DNA from: UMGS1663 sp046964515
GTDB taxonomy: Bacteria; Bacillota; Clostridia; TANB77; CAG-508
DNA length: 64,000 nt
Assembly: GCA_046964515.1 (NCBI GenBank)
Contig: JBKUYM010000002.1
Span: 200,653 to 264,652, forward strand
Reading direction: 5' to 3'
This document shows positions 59,152-64,000 of this stretch, in pieces. The notes beneath the pieces are model-generated. The model worked only from the letters and a program-made list of their open reading frames with translations. It had not been told where the DNA came from and made no database searches. The position numbers and the translations under genes are program-made. Numbering within the stretch: position 1 is the stretch's first letter; every line of letters starts with the position of its first letter.

Positions 59152-59682
59152 TTATCTTTTCCATATTTTAGGCTTTGTACTACCATTACTGTATTTTATA
59201 AAAAATTCAAATAGTTCATCTTTATCAAATGTTCCATTTTTTATTAAAACTTCTTGCTCTATTTTTGACAATTCTATTAAATAACCGGTGTCTATATATC
59301 CATTTTTTAAATAAAAATTTTTTCTTCTAATTCTATCATTTAGATTTCTTGCTTCTACATCACATCTTTCAATAGATATAATTATTTTATTATTAGAATA
59401 TATTTTTTGCATTTCTTCTAAAATTTTACTTCCATATCCTTTTGATCTAATACATTGATCCACTGCCAAGAACATGATAAATGCTATATTTTCTATGGTT
59501 GCTGCATAAACAAATCCGCATAATACCTTTTGATCATAAAATGCCAAAAAATCTGTCTGCGTAATTTTAGTTAATAATAGCATCATAAGAAAAGGCATTC
59601 TTTCTTCCTTTGGAAATGAATCGACATATATTTTTTTTACATTTTTATTTGAAAATTTAACTTTTTTCACTTCTAAACTCAT
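59152..59682 (-). CDS. GNAT family N-acetyltransferase
   Basis: The 176-residue protein has GNAT motif A, LAVDQCIRSKGYGSKILEEM (about residues 72-91, the R/Q-x-x-G-x-G/A acetyl-CoA loop), and motif B-like region FYLKNGYIDTGYLIEL. The substrate is not deducible. AAGGAGT precedes the ATG on the minus strand, with a promoter at 59726-59753. It is an accessory gene. Confidence 0.88.
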   Translation of the reverse strand: MSLEVKKVKFSNKNVKKIYVDSFPKEERMPFLMMLLLTKITQTDFLAFYDQKVLCGFVYAATIENIAFIMFLAVDQCIRSKGYGSKILEEMQKIYSNNKIIISIERCDVEARNLNDRIRRKNFYLKNGYIDTGYLIELSKIEQEVLIKNGTFDKDELFEFFIKYSNGSTKPKIWKR

Positions 59683-59725
59683 AATACTACTCCTTAATAA
59701 ATGATAGTTTCTTAATGCTACGTTT

Positions 59726-59753
59726 ATTATAGCATTTTACATTATAAATACAA
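59726..59753 (-). promoter_or_regulatory. Minus-strand promoter of the GNAT gene
   Basis: Minus strand TTGTAT (59753-59748), 16-base spacer, TATAAT (59731-59726). Confidence 0.65.
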
Positions 59754-59858
59754 GGGCTAATGAGATTTTAGAATTTATAAAAAGAAAATAGAAAAAAATT
59801 AGATGCTTCATAAATAAAATAATGAAGAAGTTAGTAGCTTTTAATATGCATAAGACGG

Positions 59859-59886
59859 AGTCCCTCTATCTTGCGAAAGAGGGACT
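59859..59886. terminator. Hairpin in the gap between two minus-strand genes
   Basis: AGTCCCTCT pairs with AGAGGGACT; probably ends the 76-residue gene on the minus strand, although the U tract is weak. Confidence 0.5.
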
Positions 59887-59943
59887 AAAAGATGTGATTT
59901 TGGATGTGTGAAATAAACTATAATAATAGCTTATCATAGAGTG

Positions 59944-60174
59944 TTAATTAAGAGCATCTGCAATACGCATAAGGATGTTACTTAGTTCTTCAGACTTCCA
60001 TAAATCTCCACTGGCAGTTACAATGGCAAGATTTAATACATCTCCAACTCTATCAAATTTTATACCGATATAATTGGGAAATGTACACTTTTCAAATGCC
60101 TCTGGAGAAACGCAAGTTCCTTCCTCCCGGATATCACGATTTCTAGGAGAAACAAAAGCAATTTCATCACTCAT
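59944..60174 (-). CDS. Hypothetical protein, 76 residues
   Basis: An unrecognised small acidic protein, MSDEIAFVSPRNRDIREEGT at the start and ILMRIADALN at the end, probably alpha/beta. AAGGGAG lies before the ATG on the minus strand. Codon use (CCG-rich patches, GCC) is somewhat different from neighbours, as for other small minus-strand genes in the window. Confidence 0.6.
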   Translation of the reverse strand: MSDEIAFVSPRNRDIREEGTCVSPEAFEKCTFPNYIGIKFDRVGDVLNLAIVTASGDLWKSEELSNILMRIADALN

Positions 60175-60281
60175 ATTTACACTCCCTTCTGCATTTATAA
60201 ATAAGCATTATCAATATATGCATGGAAGTAGAAAAATATGTAAAAAAGATAGATATGAACAGAATACTTTATGTAAATAAA

Positions 60282-60310
60282 TTGTATCTTTTTTAATTTT
60301 ATGCTATACT
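60282..60310 (+). promoter_or_regulatory. Promoter of the SDR gene
   Basis: TTGTAT (60282-60287), 17-base spacer ending TATGC (extended -10-like), TATACT (60305-60310). Confidence 0.65.
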
Positions 60311-60334
60311 GTGTAAAAAAGGGGAAATAAGAAT

Positions 60335-61066
60335 ATGCCTAAAACAGTAATAATAACAGGAAGTAGTAAAGGAATAGGAAGAGCTACAGCTATAGAATTT
60401 GCTAAAAAGGAGTATAATGTAGTAATAAATTATTTGACTGATAAACAAGGAGCAGAAAAACTATCTACTTTTCTAACAAAAACATATAAAACAAAAACTT
60501 TGGTAGTGGAAGCAGATGTAGCAGAAGAAATACAAGTAAAAAATATGGTAGAACAAGTGATAAACACTTTTGGAAGAATAGATGTATTAGTGAACAATGC
60601 TGGCGTTGTTATAGATAAGGAATTTGAAGATAGGACAGTAGCAGATTGGAAAAGAACATTAGAGGTAAATACAATAGGAACTTTCTTGATGTCCAAACAG
60701 GTAGGACAGCATATGTTAGAAAATAAAAAGGGAAACATTATTAACGTATCTTCTACAAATGGTATAAATACCTTCTTTCCTACAAGCATTGATTATGACG
60801 CTTCAAAGGCTGCAGTTATTAATTTAACGTATAATCTAGCTATCCAATATGCGCCATATATTAATGTAAATGCCGTAGCACCTGGCTGGGTGAATACAGA
60901 TATGAATAAAGCGTTACCTAAGAAATTCATTAAGGAAGAATGTGAGAAAATTTATAAAAAAAGGTTTGCTAATCCAGAAGAAATTGCTAAGGTAATTACA
61001 TTCTTAGCCTCAGAAGAAGCAAGTTATATTAATGGTACAGTTATTAAAGTAGATGGAGGGATGTAA
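60335..61066 (+). CDS. SDR family oxidoreductase (FabG-like)
   Basis: The 243-residue protein is a classical short-chain dehydrogenase: TGSSKGIGRATAIEFAKK (TGxxxGIG, cofactor loop), LVNNAGVVIDKEFED (NNAG), a serine in INVSSTNGINTF and the catalytic YDASKAAVINLT (YxxxK), then VNAVAPGWVNTDM. The substrate is unknown; a 3-oxoacyl-ACP reductase-like or glucose-dehydrogenase-like role is possible. It stands alone under its own promoter, outside a fatty-acid cluster. Confidence 0.92.
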   Translation: MPKTVIITGSSKGIGRATAIEFAKKEYNVVINYLTDKQGAEKLSTFLTKTYKTKTLVVEADVAEEIQVKNMVEQVINTFGRIDVLVNNAGVVIDKEFEDRTVADWKRTLEVNTIGTFLMSKQVGQHMLENKKGNIINVSSTNGINTFFPTSIDYDASKAAVINLTYNLAIQYAPYINVNAVAPGWVNTDMNKALPKKFIKEECEKIYKKRFANPEEIAKVITFLASEEASYINGTVIKVDGGM

Positions 61067-61128
61067 GAGTATACAACATTTAAGCATATAAAAAGTAAGA
61101 AAGATAGCTTTGTAAACTGTCTTTTTAC

Positions 61129-61157
61129 TTGTATAAACGAGAACCCTATGTTATAAT
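61129..61157 (+). promoter_or_regulatory. Promoter of the HAD nucleotidase gene
   Basis: TTGTAT (61129-61134), 17-base spacer, TATAAT (61152-61157). Confidence 0.7.
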
Positions 61158-61230
61158 AAATTTATATTAAAAAGAGTAAATAAGAGGTTTGATAATAAGA
61201 AAAGAGGCAATAAAGGGAGAAAAAATATAG

Positions 61231-61827
61231 ATGAAGATAGGAATTGATATAGATGGAGTACTAACAAATACCAGTCAATTTATGATAACAGCAGGAAGTC
61301 GCTTTGCACAAAAAACTGGAAAAGGTGTTTTAATAGATAGGGATGCTTTTGATGTAATAGACATGTTTGGGTGGGATGAAGAAACTACAGCACAATTTTG
61401 GGAAGAAAATATTTTTGATTATGCCAAAAATAATCCTATTTTGCCTTTTGCGGCAGAAGTGATACAATCTTTGAAAGAGGAAGAAAATGAAATTTATATC
61501 ATAACGGCCCGTATATTTTCTGAAAGATTGGATGAAAAAGGACTAAAGATGCGAAATACTGTGAAACAATGGCTTAAAGATAACCAAGTGATTTATAATC
61601 AACTTTTATTTACTAAGGAAAGTAAAAAAACTTATTGTCAAGCTTATCAAATAGAATTAATGATAGAAGATAGTCCTAAAAATATAATAGAATTAGCCGA
61701 TAGTATACCAGTTATCTGTATGGATATGCCATATAATAGGCAAGTACAAGTAGCCAATATGACTAGATGTGCAAATTGGAAACAAATCTATGATACAATA
61801 CAGCAGATGCAGGCTAAAAATAAATAG
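61231..61827 (+). CDS. HAD superfamily protein, 5'(3')-nucleotidase-like
   Basis: The 198-residue protein has HAD motif I GIDIDGVLTNTSQFM (nucleophile Asp in DIDGV, residues 4-10), motif II IYIITARIFSE (Thr), a lysine in LLFTKESKKTYCQ and motif III MIEDSPKNIIELADSIPVI. This set matches the NT5C/YorS-like nucleotidase branch, so dephosphorylation of (deoxy)nucleotides is likely. GGGAGAAAA precedes the ATG. Confidence 0.85.
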   Translation: MKIGIDIDGVLTNTSQFMITAGSRFAQKTGKGVLIDRDAFDVIDMFGWDEETTAQFWEENIFDYAKNNPILPFAAEVIQSLKEEENEIYIITARIFSERLDEKGLKMRNTVKQWLKDNQVIYNQLLFTKESKKTYCQAYQIELMIEDSPKNIIELADSIPVICMDMPYNRQVQVANMTRCANWKQIYDTIQQMQAKNK

Positions 61828-61847
61828 AAGAATATAAACCAGTAAAG

Positions 61848-61882
61848 TAGAAGGAAAAAATGCAAATCCTTCTATTTTTTTG
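61848..61882 (+). terminator. Intrinsic terminator after the HAD gene
   Basis: TAGAAGGA pairs with TCCTTCTA, followed by TTTTTTTG. Confidence 0.85.
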
Positions 61883-61993
61883 TCTTTTTGAAAAGATGAA
61901 AATAGAATAAAAGTACTAGAAATAGCATAAAAAAGTATATCAAAAAAGCAAAAAAATATACGAACAAAAATTTGTAAAAAATACAAAAAACTA

Positions 61994-62022
61994 TTGACAA
62001 AAGATAAAAAAATAGATAAAAT
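61994..62022 (+). promoter_or_regulatory. Promoter of the YgjP-like gene
   Basis: TTGACA (61994-61999), 17-base spacer, TAAAAT (62017-62022). Confidence 0.75.
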
Positions 62023-62080
62023 AAGAACAACAAAACGAACAAGAGTTTTGAAAAACAAAAATTTGCAAGGAGTGGTAAAA

Positions 62081-62782
62081 ATGAATCTATTAAAAAATAA
62101 AAATCAAGTAATTACTTATACGGTTAACAAAGCTAGTAATCAAGACTTATATATTAGTGTACAAAATGGTGAAGTGGTTATTAACGCTCCTTGGTATACC
62201 TCTAGTAACCAAATTCAAAAAATTGTAGAAGAGAAAAAACAATGGATTCTACAAAAAATAAGAGAATACGAAGCTAGCTGTGAAAAGAAAAAAGAATATG
62301 TAAAAGCTAAACAAGTGAAGGTGTTAGGAAAAAATTATGCTTTAAAAATAGAATATAAAAATAAAACAGTACCTACTTTAGATATACAAGAAAATAGTAT
62401 TCAAATAACACTTCCTAATGTGTACAAAAAAATGGGAAACCCTGAGGAAATGATTACTATCTTGATGGATAAAATGTATCATATGGTAGCTAAAAAAGAA
62501 ATAGAAAAAGCAATGGAGAAGACAAGAATTTTACTAGGGATAGCACCAGAAGATTATACTATTTTTAAATCAGATCGTATTTTAGCTAAATGTGTAGAAG
62601 GGAAGATTAGTATTAATACGATGATTGCTACTTATGATAGAAACGTTATTGAATATGTAATATTACATGAATTTTGTCACTTAAAATATAAAAATCATAC
62701 AAAATCTTTTTATCAAATGTTGGAGACTTATATGCCAGAATATCAACAATATGTGGATGAAATTAGTCATTTACAATATTAA
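62081..62782 (+). CDS. YgjP/SprT-like M48-type metallopeptidase
   Basis: The 233-residue protein is of the YgjP (DUF45, WLM-like) family: a beta-rich N-terminus, KVLGKNYALKIEY, and the metal motif YVILHEFCHLKYKNHTKSF (HExxH at about residue 198) followed by a downstream glutamate-containing helix YQMLETYMPEYQQY. It probably acts in the cytoplasm; the substrate is unknown. The start at 62081 follows AAGGAG; the longer frame would begin within the promoter. Confidence 0.9.
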   Translation: MNLLKNKNQVITYTVNKASNQDLYISVQNGEVVINAPWYTSSNQIQKIVEEKKQWILQKIREYEASCEKKKEYVKAKQVKVLGKNYALKIEYKNKTVPTLDIQENSIQITLPNVYKKMGNPEEMITILMDKMYHMVAKKEIEKAMEKTRILLGIAPEDYTIFKSDRILAKCVEGKISINTMIATYDRNVIEYVILHEFCHLKYKNHTKSFYQMLETYMPEYQQYVDEISHLQY

Positions 62783-62860
62783 GAATTGATACATAAATTA
62801 TCCGTTTTTAGTTCGAAATTTAACAAAGGATGCATATAATACAAAAGGAGGGATAAAAAA

Positions 62861-63154
62861 ATGGATGGAATTTATGAAACAACAATTAATACGCCTATGG
62901 GACCGATTAGTGGAAAAGTAACTTTAAAAGCTAATGGAAATATATTAAATGGTGTTATAGAAACAATGGGAATGAAAAATGCACTTACAGGTGGTAAGGT
63001 AAATGGAAATACTTGTAGTTTTTCAGGAACGATGCAAAATAATATGTTGAATATTACCTATGATATAAAAGGAGAATTAAAAGGTAATATTTTATATATT
63101 CATGCAAAAACCAACATGGGTGAGTTTCAATTACAAGGAAAAAAAATCGGTTAA
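62861..63154 (+). CDS. Small beta-rich protein of unknown function
   Basis: A 97-residue protein with regularly alternating strands (MDGIYETTINTPMGPISGKV, CSFSGTMQNNMLNITYDIKG, LKGNILYIHAKTNMGEFQLQ), resembling a small lipocalin-like or calycin-like barrel. It lacks a signal peptide and cysteine pattern. AAGGAGG lies before the ATG. Function not deducible. Confidence 0.7.
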   Translation: MDGIYETTINTPMGPISGKVTLKANGNILNGVIETMGMKNALTGGKVNGNTCSFSGTMQNNMLNITYDIKGELKGNILYIHAKTNMGEFQLQGKKIG

Positions 63155-63156
63155 AG

Positions 63157-63190
63157 ATAAAACACTTCATAATGAAGTGTTTTATTTTTT
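63157..63190. terminator. Bidirectional terminator between convergent genes
   Basis: ATAAAACACTTCAT pairs with ATGAAGTGTTTTAT (1-base loop centre), then a T run on the plus strand; it also serves the minus-strand gene. Confidence 0.8.
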
Positions 63191-63196
63191 TAAATA

Positions 63197-63451
63197 TTAT
63201 TTGTTCTTTTGGTAAATAGTTTTTAAATCTTGCTTGATTTCTTCTGGTAATTCTGCTTTTTTTATACCACGAATAGCACCCTCTAAAGAATATAAGCGAT
63301 TAATACAAGCAGAATCATCTATTGCTTTAATGCGTAGCCAAGCTTGTTTACTACCTAATTCCTTTAAATAAGAAATAGAAGTAATACCTACTTGTTCTAA
63401 TTGTTGTGCTAAAAAAGAACCAATATTAGGATAATTTGTTAAAGTTTCCAT
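63197..63451 (-). CDS. TfoX C-terminal domain-like protein
   Basis: The 84-residue protein matches the TfoX/Sxy C-terminal domain: TNYPNIGSFLAQQLEQVGIT, LKELGSKQAWLRIKAID and LYSLEGAIRGIKKAELPEEI. In Gammaproteobacteria full Sxy activates competence genes; the isolated domain in Firmicutes is uncharacterised and resembles a helix-hairpin-helix DNA-binding fold. The Met at 63451 follows AGGAGG; a minus-strand promoter lies at 63474-63502. Confidence 0.85.
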   Translation of the reverse strand: METLTNYPNIGSFLAQQLEQVGITSISYLKELGSKQAWLRIKAIDDSACINRLYSLEGAIRGIKKAELPEEIKQDLKTIYQKNK

Positions 63452-63473
63452 AAAAAACCTCCTATTACTTTTT

Positions 63474-63502
63474 AGTATATCATAAAATAGGGGATTAATC
63501 AA
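63474..63502 (-). promoter_or_regulatory. Promoter of the TfoX-C gene
   Basis: Minus strand TTGATT (63502-63497), 17-base spacer, TATACT (63479-63474). Confidence 0.65.
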
Positions 63503-63620
63503 AATAGAGTATATATAGAAGATTACATAAATTTAGTAGAAAGAAAAAAAGATAAAAAGTAAAATAATAAAAAATGACATATTACAAAATGAAAATTTAA
63601 TAAAAATAGAGGGGTACAAA

Positions 63621-64000
63621 ATGCAAAAACTGATGAAAAAACAAACAGGTATTATGTTAGTTGCTTTGATAGTGACCGTAATTGTATTAATCCTATTAGC
63701 AGGAATTAGTTTAAATGTAACGATAGGAGAAAATGGAATTATAACACAAGCGCAAAGAGCCAAAAACGAAACAGCACAAAGGCAAAGAGAAGAGTCAGGA
63801 GGACTAGCTAGTTTAGAACAACAGTTAGATGAGGCAATAGGAAAAACGTATATAACGGAAAAGGGAGTTAATAAGCCACGATTAGCAACAGGAATGAAAG
63901 CCATCAAATTTACAAATCCAAGTGAGAGTGCCAAAGGAGAAGTACAAGACAGTAATGAAAACGATATAGAATGGTATGATTACAATAGTAAAAAGTGGGC
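63621..64000 (+). CDS. Second prepilin-like surface protein (3' end outside window)
   Basis: The frame from ATG 63621 is open to the window end (126 codons). It reads MQKLMKKQTGIMLVALIVTV, with the same pilin-like helix and the same ENGIITQAQRAKNE, ASLEQQLDEA and YITEKGVNKPRLA blocks as the protein at 56988. The pilin helix differs more between the two than the region after it, which is unusual for pilins. GAGGGG lies upstream. It should end in a C-type-lectin-like tail if it follows its paralogue. Confidence 0.8.
   Translation, partial: MQKLMKKQTGIMLVALIVTVIVLILLAGISLNVTIGENGIITQAQRAKNETAQRQREESGGLASLEQQLDEAIGKTYITEKGVNKPRLATGMKAIKFTNPSESAKGEVQDSNENDIEWYDYNSKKW

Noticed and set aside
63641..63934. 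Minus-strand frame over the second pilin-like gene
   Set aside because: Shadow of the plus-strand gene, with no start signal.

Overview
The window is AT-rich DNA from a low-GC Gram-positive bacterium, most likely a spore-forming member of the Clostridia. Evidence: heavy AGA/AAA codon use, strong AGGAGG-type ribosome binding sites, TTGACA-17-TATAAT promoters, a CIRCE/HrcA heat-shock system, WhiA, RemA, AmaP/Asp23 proteins, formate-tetrahydrofolate ligase, a T-box in front of pheST, and SpoVT behind a promoter that looks like a sigma-G site. No rRNA, tRNA, CRISPR array or complete prophage was seen. Almost everything is on the plus strand; the few minus-strand genes are small accessory genes.

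Layout. 1-7.7 kb: translation and RNA genes (infB, whose N-terminus lies outside the window, rbfA, nrnA, truB), a probable 6S RNA, then prmC and whiA. 7.7-8.9 kb: a disturbed patch in which the first codons of hemW occur twice, flanking a decayed reading frame and a small membrane protein. 8.8-15.4 kb: hemW, a small membrane protein, and the heat-shock operon hrcA-grpE-dnaK-dnaJ under two tandem CIRCE operators. 15.5-24.2 kb: rsmE, yicC, remA, rpoZ, gmk, priA (broken by one base), def and fmt, with small accessory genes between them. 24.3-31 kb: an accessory beta-repeat protein, the Asp23/AmaP/DUF2273 cluster, nusB, xseA, xseB and fhs. 31-38.4 kb: a RAYT-type Y1 transposase gene surrounded by REP-like GGGGACGGGGTA repeats, groESL (CIRCE), and pheST (T-box). 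38.5-46.6 kb: recD2 (also broken by one base), a repetitive coiled-coil protein, a ComF-like protein, a KAP-like NTPase, an orphan ABC ATPase and spoVT. 46.7-52.2 kb: a repeat-peptide protein, a minus-strand RNA carrying three very small ORFs, and the glycolytic cluster gap-pgk-tpiA-gpmI. 52.2-57 kb: a YezG-like protein, the Fe-S-scaffold-like/GGGtGRT gene pair, an XpaC-like protein and its neighbour. 57-64 kb: two paralogous prepilin-like surface proteins. The complete one ends in a C-type-lectin-like tail that resembles the variable region of a diversity-generating retroelement (DGR) target. Between them lie GNAT, SDR, HAD nucleotidase, YgjP-like metallopeptidase and TfoX-C genes.

The core genes form ordinary growth operons for translation, protein folding, DNA repair and glycolysis. 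The unusual material sits in the gaps: REP-like elements beside their putative transposase, tiny ORFs, divergent small-gene pairs, the hemW duplication, and the surface-protein family. Both helicase genes, priA and recD2, are disrupted by one extra C placed directly before a GGA codon. This is either a shared sequencing artefact or a real double lesion and should be settled first.
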